Part shown: positions 1-10,038 of the stretch, one piece after another
Position numbering within the stretch: the stretch's first letter is position 1
How the letters are laid out: every line of letters starts with the position of its first letter
Assembly: GCA_958450365.1 (NCBI GenBank)
Contig: CAUEEP010000735.1
Span: 1,059,501 to 1,123,500, forward strand
DNA length: 64,000 nt
Direction: 5' to 3'
Origin: Mesorhabditis belari
Lineage: Eukaryota > Nematoda > Chromadorea > Rhabditida > Rhabditidae
The notes under the pieces: generated by a model
The model's input: only the letters and a program-made list of their open reading frames with translations
What the model was told of the DNA's origin: nothing
Database searches by the model: none
Program-made: the position numbers and the translations under genes

Positions 1-251
1 GATTCCAGAAGTGAGTGGCACTGTCTTTTTAGATCTTTTCTTGGAGAACAAATGAAAATTTAGGGCCAAGTCATTCCGTTGAACTCGAAATTGACCGTCG
101 GTTTGATGGAATATCAGTGAGTCCCTTTGCTTTCATAAATAGACAAAACTTTCCAAATGCAATCTTTTTTTTCAGCTGTGAGATCAGTAGTGGATCACTG
201 AAATTCTACGGAAAGCCAGAGACCAAATTTGAGATAAACATTAGAATATGA
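1..251 (+). CDS. 3' end of an unidentified + strand gene
   Basis: The window opens inside a + strand gene. An open segment from about 32 to 112 ends near residues ELEIDRRFDGIS. A GTGAGT...TTTTTTTTCAG intron follows, and a last segment near 175-251 ends EISSGSLKFYGKPETKFEI..RI and TGA at 249-251. Splicing at the strong sites (113/174) shifts the frame. The reading frame stays open straight through the intron, so either the intron is retained or a weaker donor is used. No family is recognised and most of the gene lies outside the window. Confidence 0.35.
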
Positions 252-464
252 TTGCTCAGAAATGCATTTCATTGTATACTTTACATTGTTTCTTGAATTA
301 TTCAAGTCACCAGCACAAAATTTATAAGTACATGTTATAAGCACTCAAATTGTTTGTATAAGCGAATGTTAAACCCCAAAATATTTATTGCGCTCCCGGA
401 AAAAGATTTATTGGCACCAATTGAGTGGAGAAGGCCATAGGGTGGCTATTCTGTGAAACATCCA

Positions 465-974
465 TCATTCCTTGTCAGCGGTCAAGCGGCGCTTCTTCTA
501 AAAAGCTTGATAACATAATAAAGATACAAACAAAAGTGAAACCTCAGACTTTGGTGCGGATTTAGGTGACTTGGCTTTGTCGTCCTTGCGAGAACGGGAA
601 CGGGAACCCTTCACAACACGAGCGGCACGGCGAGTTGAGGCCTAAAACAAAAAAGTGAAGCCAATAAAAATACTTCAATTGAAAGTGTCAACGCACCGAT
701 CTGGAGCGTCCACGACCGGAACCAGCGCTCTTCAAGGCACGACCTGCTCGTTGACCAGAGGCCTAAGCAAAAAAGTTATGCGAATGAAAACTAAGTAACT
801 CACCGAGCGTCCGCGCTTTGCCACACGCTTCTTGTTGGAACGGGAGCGGCCCGATGCGGAGCGACCACGAGTTGAACGCGAACGAGAGCGAGAACGAGAT
901 GCGCGCTTGACATTGGAACGGGTAGCCGTCACCACTGAAGCCGAACGAGAGCTTTGACCACCGGCAGAGGAAGC
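465..974 (-). CDS. RS/K-rich protamine-like small basic protein (sperm chromatin type)
   Basis: Four exons in phase: about 804-974, 697-762, 543-641 and 465-497. The product is about 120 residues and is almost entirely Arg, Ser, Lys, Ala and Gly. It begins with an SSAGGQSSRSAS stretch and RSRSRSRS repeats. Two modules follow that each open with AS and are rich in RR/GR (ASGQRAGRALKSAG, ASTRRAARVVKGSRS), then a KDDKAKSPKSAPKSE segment, and it ends KKRRLTADKE. Each internal exon starts with GCCTC after a TTTTAG or CTTAG acceptor, which suggests exon duplication. The composition matches nematode sperm chromatin proteins of the SPCH/protamine-like kind (known family style); DNA or chromatin binding is inferred. 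The start is unresolved: the first exon has no in-frame ATG and may be preceded by a TATAG acceptor near 975. An RS-domain splicing factor is less likely because no RRM is present. Confidence 0.7.
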
Positions 975-1640
975 TATATTAATCAATAAAATCAGAGTTA
1001 CCGAATTTTGTTCATTTAAAATCAGCCATTTAGCTCATTTAGCTACTTATTTCAATAGTAAAAAGCCAAGCCAACGGTATAAAAAGAGAACTATAAAAGT
1101 TTTGGAGGAAGAAAGTTTGGAAAATTTGAGTTAAATTGAAAAATAAACGTTTTCTTTGAAAATTCGTTTGTATACTGATTTAAAATAGATAATTACTTTG
1201 ATTTTTATAGAAAATACTCTCACAATAAGTTATTTTATTTCTTTTGTATGTGGTTTTGCTTTCGTGGTTTTGATTTCGTGTTTTTCTTTTTAAGATCTTT
1301 AGTCTCCTCTCTAAAACTATTACATATAAAAAGTTAACAATAATAACAATAATAGAGCGTTCAAAGCATTCAAAGTCCCCTAGAACCTCTTCTTTATTGG
1401 ATCAGGACAAGCCAAGTCAGTTTTTAAGGTCAGATAAGTTTTTCAAAACACTGATGTGCTTCTTGATATCCGTGATCGCTCATTGATATTGGTTTTAGGG
1501 ATTTCTTTTGTCTAGATTTTGAAGGTTTAAATAAAAGGTGATATTTTTACCCAAGCTACAGCAATCCTTGCAATCGGTTGCAGCTTTTTCTTCTTCTTTA
1601 TCGGGTTTTCACATCGAATGAGTCGAAAAACGAATTCTCG
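975..1640. other. Intergenic, no gene seen
   Basis: AT-rich sequence between the basic-protein gene and the chemoreceptor. It holds T-rich runs and a short CAATAATAACAATAATA stretch near 1340. I see no open exon with splice sites and no convincing repeat structure. Confidence 0.5.
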
Positions 1641-2245
1641 GTAAGTATCATAACAAGTCAGTTGAACAATAGTACCAACTGTTGAATGAGAAGCAAAGAA
1701 GAATGAGGCAAAGATGGAATAGCCTGGAAAATTTTATTTCAAATTTCATTTCAAACAAGATTTCATTAACTTTTAAGCACTTACAAATAATTTTCGTGTT
1801 TGCAGTTAAGAAACATATGATAAACCAGATATCGGGGACTAAGAACATCACAAAGAGAACAATCAGCTGAAAAATCAAAGAGAACCATCAGCATCAGCTG
1901 TTTTTCCTTTTGAGGGTTTACAAGCTCTTCTCATCCCATAAACGCTTGCCTTTTGGCGTACTAGTTTTGGTGTTTAGTTTCATAAATGATACCAAACTTG
2001 ACGACTGATTAGTACCAAAAGTCGGTTAGTCAAGACAATGATAGCTTTTAAACATAAACAATGATAGCTTTTGACTTGTTTTTGAAAATTGATTAGTTAA
2101 ATGGAACGGATTGTCTAATACTACCTGAAGATTGAGATTCCGGATCCATTTCTTGTGTAGATGTAAAGTTCGAGAGCTCATAAAGTTTCGTTGTTGTGTC
2201 AGAGTGTGATTGGTAAAGATGAGCAAGCCTGTTGTGAGAATGAGA

Positions 2246-2373
2246 GTCTAGCTGTGAACGAGTTTTTCTCGACACTGGTTTATGCTAAAATGTGCGCTTA
2301 GGTATCAAAAAATAGCCCTGAATTTCAGCTATTTTTTGATACCAAAGACGCATTTCTTGAAAGTACGGGTGAA
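2246..2373. repeat. Hairpin repeat module, copy 1 (inside chemoreceptor exon)
   Basis: The same sequence recurs at about 3128-3250 and 3625-3750. It runs from a GTGAACGAGTTTTTCTCGAC block through ACTGGTTTATGCTA, a stem of TATCAAAAAATAGC against its reverse complement, and CATTTCTTGAAAGTACGGG. It is flanked here by AATGAGA on both sides (2239-2245 and 2374-2380), which looks like a target-site duplication. Confidence 0.75.
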
Positions 2374-3059
2374 AATGAGAAACTTTAATAACATATAAAC
2401 CAAACCGAAAAGCACTGCTCCAAAAAGCGAAAAGTAGATTGCTAGAGTGGCCACAAATACAGAACCCACTGATTTTTCAAGTATCCAAACATTCACATTT
2501 GTGAGAAAAGAGGTAATTTCCGGAAATCTCTGAAAAAAACGAAAGTTTAACGAATTAAACCTGAATAAACCCTCAATTTAAACCTGAATTTGCTCGTTGA
2601 ATGCCACTTTTTCATCATTTGCTGCCCAGATTGCATAAACTATAGGCTCAAGTAGGAAAAGTGGATGAGAGTACCAGAAGATTTCAGTAACAAGAGCTTT
2701 TCTGAAATAAATTTCATAGAAATTATTGATTTATTATGAATAAAATGTGAAATATTTTACCTTCTTCCAAATTTTGCCCAGTGATGATCAGGCAAAACAG
2801 CCTGTCCCTTCTCAAAGATCGCTCCCAGTAAAGCTACCACGAATTCAATAAGCAAAAATGTTTGCAGACTCTAGAATTATGATATTGATGAATGTTAGTA
2901 TAATATTCTTACAATTTGACAAATTTTCGATACTCCGAGATTCGCAAAGAGGCCAATGTACAGAACGGATGGAGCTGGGAAACAGGGAACGGGTAAAACA
3001 CATGAACAAAGAAAGAAATCATTCAAGAGGCCGAGGAACTGAAACTTGATTCGATTACT

Positions 3060-3850
3060 TACCGTAAATACTGTAATAGGACCCCACCCCCATAATGACG
3101 GTGCGGAGTGTTGCGTAGTCTAGAGCTTTGAACGAGTTTTTCTCGACACTGGTTTATGCTACAATGCGCACTTAGTTATCAAAAAATAGCTGAAATTCAG
3201 GGCTATTTTTTGATACCAAAGACGCATTTCTTGAAAGTACGGGTGCTTTGCAAAAAATGAAATACTAAAAAACTTTTGCGACTACGTGACTGTACGAGGG
3301 GGGTGGGGTACTATTACCGTATTTACGGTAGGTTATTTAGATGTATTTGAATACTGTAATAGTGCCCTACTCCAATAATGACGATGCGCAGTGTTGCATA
3401 CCGTATTTATTCTAATAAACGCCACTCCCCTCGAACAACTTTAGACGCCTCGTTCTCAGCCCGATTTTATGATATTTTTATGTTTAATATACCAAAAGAT
3501 AGCCCTTAATTTCTTCTATCATTTGGTATATTAAACATAAAAATATCATAAAATCGGGCTGAGAACGAGGCATCTAAAGTTGGTTGAGGGGGGGGGCGGC
3601 GTTTATTAGAAAAAATACGGTAGTCTAGCTTTGAACGAGTGTTTCTCGACACTGGTTTATGCTACAATGCGCGCTTAGGTATCAAAAAATAGCCCTGAAT
3701 TTCAGCTATTTTTTTGATACCAAAGACGCATTTCTTGAAAGTACGGGTGCTTTGCAAAAAATGAAATACTAAAAAACGACTACGACTACGCGACTTGCGA
3801 CTACGCGACTGTACGAGGGTGGTGGGGTACTATTACAGTATTTACGGTAT
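3060..3850. repeat. Composite inverted-repeat (MITE-like) insertion in the chemoreceptor intron
   Basis: The outer ends are inverted: CGTAAATACTGTAATAG at the left and CTATTACAGTATTTACGG at the right. Between them are two copies of the hairpin module (about 3128-3250 and 3625-3750), GTACGAGGGGGGTGGGGTAC blocks, and a nested palindrome at 3405-3622 with arms of about 95 bp around the CGTTCTCAGCCCGATTTTAT core. The insertion lies between chemoreceptor exons 2 and 3. A related element is at 27135-27355. Confidence 0.75.
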
Positions 3851-4428
3851 TAATTTTCCATTGATTTAGATACTTTTCACATTTTACCCACAAGAAACTT
3901 TGAAACTTAAGAAATCAAGTGCGAATTAAACTTTCGAATAGCTTTTAAAACCTTTAAAAACCTTTAAAGCCTTTAAAACCTTTTAAAACCTTTTAAAACC
4001 TTGAATGCAAATGAACGCTACTTACGATTAGCCAAACTTTAAAACAATTTACCTGCACAATTAGTTGATAGTATTTGAAAGTTCCTAAATGTTTTGGAGT
4101 TGCAAAATAGATGACAAACAATCCGAAGCTATTCAATAAGAAGAAAGGTACTGAAATGAGAACGTTGAGCAAGGAGTCAATAAACTTCTAAAAGATGCCG
4201 TTGAAAACAACAACCGTGATCAAAATTAATGCTTCACTTCACTGAATGCCTTGTTTAAAGCTTCCCTTGAGGAGGCAAGCTCACCTTTGGCTTGATTTGA
4301 AAAGAATCCGGAGTACGGTGGATTTAGACATCTTTTAGAAAACACTCTTTGCAATCTTTACCTGTAATAAAATTCAAGTAACGATGAGTTGTGAGAATGC
4401 AATCGATTTCGACCAATTCTTCAGCCAT

Positions 4429-4950
4429 AATTTGTAAATATATGAGATTTGGCCATCAATTTCTGGCATTTTGTTTTCACCTGTGCAATTAGTGGTTCCG
4501 CTTTTGGAAACAGGCCATTTCCAATGTTCTTTAAATAACTTTAATTTACAGGTTTAAATTATTGAAACTCTTTATTGATTCTTCATTGGATGTAAGGAAA
4601 GAATTGTCGATAAATTCACTAACCAACTAACAATCCTTTCCACACTAGCAATCAACAAATATTTGATGCATATTCAAATATAAAGTTTTCATATTTATAG
4701 AATTACAGAACTAAAGTCTAATTTAAAATTTGCATAGTATTATCTGTATTATATGGTATTCTAGTGTTGCTCATTGAGCTTTTTCAAAAAGTTTGAAAGT
4801 TTTGAAAGGTTCAAGAAAGCTTGAATAAATCATCTTGAAATTGAGCTTTTTTTTGGGGAGTTTAAAGTCGTTACACAGTTTGAAACTGTGTATCGACTGT
4901 CATTGGATTTACGGAAAGAATTGTCGATAAATTTGACACTAGAAAGTGTA
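4429..4950. other. Upstream region of the chemoreceptor, no gene seen
   Basis: Non-coding AT-rich DNA. I see no splice-flanked open frame and no hairpin of note before the low-complexity tract. Confidence 0.4.
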
Positions 4951-4963
4951 GCTGCTCCTAAAA

Positions 4964-5096
4964 ATTTTTTTTTCTTCGTTTTTTTTTGTGTTTTTTTTTT
5001 GGGTTTTTTGGGGGGGGTGGTTGGGGTGGGGGGGTGTTTGGGGGGGGGGGGGTTGGGGGGGTGTGTTTGGGGGGGGTTGGGGGGGGGGGGGGGGGA
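4964..5096. repeat. T-run to G-run low-complexity tract
   Basis: About 130 bases with almost only T in the first third and almost only G after it, with G runs above 10. It abuts the left end of the foldback element. It could be a real homopolymer expansion (G4-forming) or a consensus error in an unresolved repeat. Confidence 0.9.
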
Positions 5097-5099
5097 AAA

Positions 5100-6090
5100 C
5101 AATAAAATAAAAAGTTACGCAAGTAAACAAAAAGAGATGTGAATGAAAATAGAAATGATCTAAAGGAAAGCAGAAAAAGATCCGAGTGAGAACAAACAGA
5201 TGAATTATTTTGTTCTTTAACCTACTTTTTTCAAAAAAACAGCTGACTATAAGTGAGAAAACGGGTCTATCCCAAAACAGCGCCGCCAAAACAGCGCCGA
5301 CCAAAACAGCGCCGGCCAAAACAGCGCCACCCAAACTAGCGCCGTACCCAAAACAGCGCCAATGAAAAACGCCCAAAACAGCGCCGATACAAAACAAAGT
5401 TTTTTTTCTCTTTTACAATGTGCAATTCATTTTTTTTATTAGCAGCTTTTAATTTTGATAATTTATTTAAAAATAACATGACCAACAACAATAAACGATA
5501 ACAATTAAGCGATGCATAAAAAACATCAAAATAGCATCAAATTAATAGTCCAAGAGACTCTGAAACATCATAACACTAGCGATGTTGAACCTAAACAGCT
5601 AGAGCTTTGAAGTGATCCGTAGTAGAAATAAAAAGTTAGTGAAAACGTTAAAAAACAGGCCGTAAAAGGAAAAATTTTGTTATTTTTGGTTAAAATCACT
5701 TTAATAAACGCTATCGCAGGTTTCTATGCGTAAAGCTTAAAAAATCGGATTCTCCGCCTTTTTTTACCCTAAACAAACAAAAAGTGAACAGAAAAAGTTA
5801 AAAGCAGCAAAGAAAAAGCAAAAGCAAAAATCTAAAAAATAATTCTTTTGGCTCGTCGCTGTTTTGCGCGTTTTTGCATTGGCGCTGTTTTGGGTGGCGC
5901 TGTTTTGGGTACGGCGCTGTTTTGGCGGCGCTGTTTTGGTCGGCGCTGTTTTGGCGGCGCTATTTTGGGATAGACCCGAGAAAACAAAACGAAAACTTAC
6001 ACTTGAACTTACACTTTTCTGCTTTTCTTTAGATCATTTCTATTTTCATTCACATCTCTTTTATTTACTTGCGTAACTTTTCACTTTATT
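5100..6090. mobile_element. Foldback-type element with internal CCAAAACAGCGCC repeats
   Basis: The ends are inverted: AAAAGTTACGCAAGTAAA near 5111 and TTTACTTGCGTAACTTTT near 6081. The arms extend about 70 bp through GAGATGTGAATGAAAATAG and GATCTAAAGGAAAGCAGAAA and their complements at 6011-6060. Inside each arm lies a tandem series of a roughly 13-mer CCAAAACAGCGCC (about 5275-5390, inverted about 5850-5970), bounded by GGGTCTATCCCAAAACAGCG and its complement. The central 450 bp have no transposase. Iterated subterminal motifs in long inverted arms are typical of foldback elements mobilised in trans (inference). Confidence 0.8.
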
Positions 6091-6988
6091 AGTCGGGGTA
6101 ATCGGATGTTTCCTCCCTAAAAAATAGGCCCGAGTCCAAGATGATTCATTCGACAGCTCTTGAATGTTTTGTATCTGGACACTTGCAGGGGAATTGGTTT
6201 TGCTTGAAAGGCGTTTGCATCTATTCAAATGCTTTTTCACTATTTGAATCAACGACAATAAACAAGTCAAAGCTTGAATTAAATAGTTAAAACAAAAAAA
6301 ATGGTTTTGCTTGAAGGTAAATTTGAAATCTTGTGCTGATTTGTAAGTCCAGGAAATAATGAAAACTTTATGCAGTCCAGACTGGAAGCTGTGAAAGGTA
6401 GCATGTTGTACTTCCAAGAGTTTAACGAGGATTCAAGTCAACCAAGGCAATAAGTAAGTAAATATACAGTTTAGAGCCACCTTGTTTACCCAAAATTTCT
6501 CTTTTAAGATAACATAAAAAGCTATCCAAAGCTGAATATTCTTAAAAAGTTTGGCATTATAGCAAATTTGTGTTGAACTTAAAGCTTTGCAAGTAAAGAT
6601 CAAGTCTTTTAATGGCGAATATATCGCCAGAATCAACCCAAATGCCTGGTCGCTTGAATTTCTCTCAAAAATCAACTGAATTTTCTGAAATTTGTTATTG
6701 GCCGTATGTGGCGAATTGCCACTGCTCTGCAGTTAGTCAAAACTCAATACACAAGTTAAAATTCAAAGTTGATGGATAAATGGACAACTGAATATCGTCT
6801 AGTCAACTGAACTACCGTAATCAACCACTAGACAATCTTCAGTTGTCCCGTTTGTCGTAGCTTGTGTACTTATGTGTATAAAGATCAAAGTATAAATATA
6901 TTCCTTACACCGTAAAACGAGGTGACTCTGAACTTTTGAGAAACCCTGTAGATAAAAAGAATGTCAAATTAATTTCAAGTGCAAATAA
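6091..6988. other. No supported gene
   Basis: Open frames of 80 to 118 codons occur on the minus strand (6061-6417, 6433-6675). They have no start context, splice sites or recognisable motif, and the first runs into the foldback arm. I treat the stretch as non-coding. Confidence 0.4.
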
Positions 6989-7985
6989 CAGTAGGGTCCA
7001 AAATTTTGGACGCAACTCCAGTTGAAAAAGTAAAACGCACCGAGAGCGCGTTGAATGAAGGTATTGTGTGTTCACCAAAGGCTTATTTTGTGTTCTTTTT
7101 TGTCTAGTTTCTGGAAATTCATTAGATTTTACTTGAACTTTTATAGCTTTTATTTTCTCGGTCTTTTTCCAAGTGTATCGCTTTTTCAGGGGTTGTGAAC
7201 TCATGACAGCCACAAAAGGCCTCATTTAACACAGAAAAATGGGGCTTTTTGGTAGCATTGACTTTGCAAAGTGTTTTCACAATGTTGTACTGGTTCGATC
7301 GAGAAGTGTGAAGTACCAAGGTAATTCTTGGAATCTCCCCAACATCTTCCATCTAAAAATCTTTCAAATATTTTGTTTGAGTGAGATAAAATCGGGTCAG
7401 AAGAGAAGGTGGCCAAGTAGGTTCTCCAGCCAAAAAGTGAGATTCTAAAAGTGTTCTTAATCCAAGATACGAGACCTATTCGTATTCTAGAATCTTTAAA
7501 TAATTCAAATAGACGAGTTTTTGGAAGTTTTTGAGGCCTTCCTTTGACTGCAATCCTCTTTGCACTTCCGGTTTGTTTCCATTTTCGGTAGATCTTGCAG
7601 ACTGCCGAAAAAAGTGATTCCAAACATCTTGGCAATGCTTCTTGGGCTTGGCCACTTGATTGAATGCTGCCATGACTCGTTCTTTGATCTCCTCTGATAG
7701 ATTGAAACGTACTGGCATTCTAAAAAAATATCAGAATTAGAAAAAATAAAACTTTAGGACCCCTGAAAAAGCAATACACTTGGAAAAAGACCGAGAAAAT
7801 AAAAACTATAAAAGTTCAAGTAAAATCAAATGAATTTCCAGAAACTAGACAAAAAAGGACACAAAATATGCGTTTGGTGAACACACAATACCTTCATCCA
7901 ACGCGCTTCGAGTCTTCGAGTCTTCTCGGTGCATTTTACTTTTTCAACTGGAGTTTTTGGTTTCCAAACTTTTGGACCCTACTGT
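6989..7985 (-). mobile_element. Dead Tc1-like transposon with long terminal inverted repeats
   Basis: The ends are ACAGTAGGGTCC (6989) and GGACCCTACTGT (7985). Inverted arms of about 220 bp match throughout, including TTCTCGGTCTTTTTCCAAGTG and its complement. The minus strand between them holds a broken transposase N-terminus: MPVRFNLSEEIKERVMAAFNQ near 7718, then in another frame FSAVCKIYRKWKQTGSAKR and GRPQKLPKTR. That is the paired HTH and GRPR-type linker of Tc1/mariner DD34E enzymes (known). The catalytic half is missing, so the element is internally deleted as well as frameshifted. Its right end falls 11 bp beyond the stop codon of the neighbouring gene. Confidence 0.85.
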
Positions 7986-7995
7986 ATTTCAGATT

Positions 7996-8912
7996 CTAAT
8001 TTCTATTGATGAGTGAGTACAACACAATGATAAGACAAATACCCAAGAGAATCAGAATGCCTAAACAAAGGCCAGCCTTGAGGAACCAAACGCTCGACAT
8101 GAAGCTGCTTTCAACTATAACTGAAATAAGAATAAGTTTTGGATTTGAAATTACCGACAACGGGCGTTCGCACAACTCGATCGATGATCACTGGCTGCAT
8201 GAAGACAGTCGGCTGAAAGAATTTGTTAATATTTAGAGTAGAAGTAGAATCAAACATTCTTTTGTTCTTCGAGTCTTCTCCTCCTTCCTTCTTCCACTTC
8301 AAGGCAGTACTCCATATCAGCTTGCGCTTGCAGGGCAGCAAATGTTACCATTTCAAGCTCTTCGATCCTTTGCTGTAAAGGAATTGAGATAAATTTCAAA
8401 ACCTTTGGAAGAACATAAAGCCAAGACTTGTAAATGAAGTTCTTTAGTCGAAACTATAGTAAAAAGAATAGATCTTACTCTATCCATTTGCATAAAAAGA
8501 CGAATGGAACAAAAGCTGTACCTAGAACTAAATCTGTTATTTGCATGCAAAGATTCAAAAAATTAAGTTATTCACTAAATCAGAACTGTTTCACTTAATT
8601 TTTGAAGCAAATAACACGTGAATGGGGTTTATTATATCCATTTAAATATTCAAATCAAATTTCTTGACTTGTTTGTTTACTTGGATTTTAATGAGTCAAA
8701 TTTGAGTGTCATTTGGGATCAGTGAAAGTAAAATTTTTAAAAAAAGCTTTATAAAACTGAATTTTGCGTTCGAAATTGTCTACCTGAGCATTCATTGACT
8801 GATTTTGATTCGGTGTCGGCAAATCTGGGGCCAAATATGGCGGATCAACAGCCACTTGATCATATCGTTCATCAAATGGATCATGAAATTGATCCAATGG
8901 TGGAGCTGTCAT
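7996..8912 (-). CDS. Predicted tail-anchored coiled-coil protein
   Basis: Four exons, all in phase: 8784-8912, 8256-8372, 8155-8212 and 7996-8120, giving 142 residues. Residues 1-43 are Pro/Asp/Gln-rich and disordered (starting MTAPPLDQFHDPFDERYDQ). Residues 44-82 form a charged helix likely to be a coiled coil (QRIEELEM...EEGRRRRLEEQKN). A short linker PTVFMQPVIIDRVVRT follows. Residues 113-136 form one hydrophobic segment (WFLKAGLCLGILILLGICLI and onward), with only about seven residues after it (YSLINRN). That layout is a C-terminal membrane anchor with the helix in the cytosol, as in SNARE-like proteins, though I see no SNARE zero-layer signature. The family is not recognised. The start is the first ATG, with intergenic sequence upstream. 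The adjacent Tc1-like element now supplies its 3' flank. Confidence 0.75.
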
Positions 8913-9129
8913 TGTTGAGAATTGAGAGTTGAAGAATCAATAATCAATTAATCAATTAGTTGTCCGGAAAAATTCTCAAAGAGTTATCACACTTTTGGAC
9001 AAAATCTGGCGCTTTTTGCAAAAGATAAGAAAGAAAAGAGGAGAAGAAGGATCAGAAATGCTTGACCCAATGCTTGATATTACAAGAATTCGACATGACT
9101 CATTTTTGAAATAACAACTACCCGAATGG

Positions 9130-9290
9130 ATAAAATTGTAGACAAGACAAGACCTTTAGTAGCAATGAATACTGGCGCTAATTTGTGCACCAAGCTTTCC
9201 CATCATCGGTACAAGTTCCATTGGCCCATCCTTGCCTTGGCAACAACCATCAATCCTCTGCAGGATTACAGGCTTGAAATTGGGAAAAGC
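9130..9290 (-). pseudogene. Fragment of a secreted Cys-rich protein
   Basis: The minus strand reads FQACNPAED, a stop, then GWANGTCTDDGKAWCTN and TAG. Spacing of Cys, Gly and Trp resembles small secreted nematode peptides such as the one at 26859-27683. No signal-peptide exon was found upstream before the transposon at 9358. It may be a decayed gene or the last exon of one. Confidence 0.3.
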
Positions 9291-9357
9291 TACAAAGATG
9301 ATTCAAAATTTGTGCAAATAAATATGTAAATTTATACCAGCATGTCGCAAAAGTTCT

Positions 9358-10038
9358 TACAGTGCGTTTCAAATTCTTAAACGCATCCTCTAAAATGGCG
9401 AATTTTGCATTTTGAACACCGCTACATCTATTAATCTTTTTCTATTAGAAAGAGCATGTCTTAAAACCTAAAAAACACAAAAAATGGCATACTGTCCACA
9501 AAGAAAAATTTTCAAAATGGAAACTTTTGCTAAGTCAACCGTTTCAAATTCTTAACGCATCCGCCCTTGCTTTTTTATTTGAATTTTCCGTTTTGTTGTG
9601 CATATTTTTTTATTAAATTTATAATTTTTGTTAATTTCCAGGAAAATGGCACACAAAAAGCTGCTCACGGATTATGAGAAAGGCCAGATTGATGCCCGTT
9701 TGAGGATTGGCGACTCAATAAAGAAAATCGCAAAAAATTTGGGCCGATCCGGCTCTGCCGTGCGAAATTATATAAAGTTCGAGTTCGTTTCTGCACCAAA
9801 GAAGAAGCCAGGACCAAAACCAAAGCTTCCACCGCGAGCTAGACACCATATTGTGAACAACATCCACGGAAAAACGAACAATGAAGTGAAAACGGAACGG
9901 AAAATCGACGCTTCGAAATCGACAATTTGGCGAGCCATCAAGGAAAACCCACATATCGATCGACAATTATTGAACATGCAACCCTCGAGCTTTTGCACAA
10001 GAAAGCCCGATTGGCGTTCGCCAAGGCTTATATTTTAT
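9358..10038 (+). mobile_element. Tc1-like element, 5' part (outer element), truncated
   Basis: The left end is CAGTGCGTTTCAAATTCTTA, the same end seen in the MITEs at 28955 and 30100, so this looks like the autonomous relative of that family. The transposase starts near 9646 (MAHKKLLTDYEKGQIDARLR). The paired HTH is visible (IGDSIKKIAKNLGRSGSAV), followed by a KKKPGPKPKLPPRARHHIV linker. Its reading then runs HKKARLAFAKAYILY in the next frame and stops where a second element is inserted at a TA. After that insertion only ATGGTAGAAGG-type residual sequence remains and no right terminus was found, so the copy is frameshifted and 3' truncated. Confidence 0.8.

Larger units (their letters stand above)
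1650..4428 (-). pseudogene. Srh-like 7TM chemoreceptor, interrupted by a MITE module
   Basis: Exons read on the minus strand: 4362-4428 (start MAEELVEIDC; its junction to the next exon is out of phase, so this exon is tentative), 4053-4187, 2913-3038, 2761-2870, 2584-2701, about 2367-2529, about 2125-2226, 1785-1866 and about 1650-1680. Exons 2 to 6 join in phase. Srh hallmarks in order: TM1 with an ATPKHLGTFKYYQ loop, FLGLLNDFFLCSCVLPVPCFPAP, IGLFANLGVSKICQ (compare the lGvs..Q of the family), AIFEKGQ, a YSHPLFLLEP segment, TM5, then MSSRTLHLHKKWIRNLNLQ, which matches the conserved lS.kT.klQkkfl.al.iQ of Srh. A LIVLFVMFLVPDIWFIICFL TM follows. The family is a G protein-coupled chemoreceptor of sensory neurons (known). 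A 128-bp repeat module at 2246-2373 splits the TM5-TM6 exon and brings a TAG, so the gene looks disrupted. The 3' end is not resolved. Confidence 0.65.

Noticed and set aside
4830..5397. Pro- and Gly-rich frames around the G tract and foldback arm
   Set aside because: Low-complexity and repeat arm translation (GAVLVGAVLAALFW is the 13-mer array).
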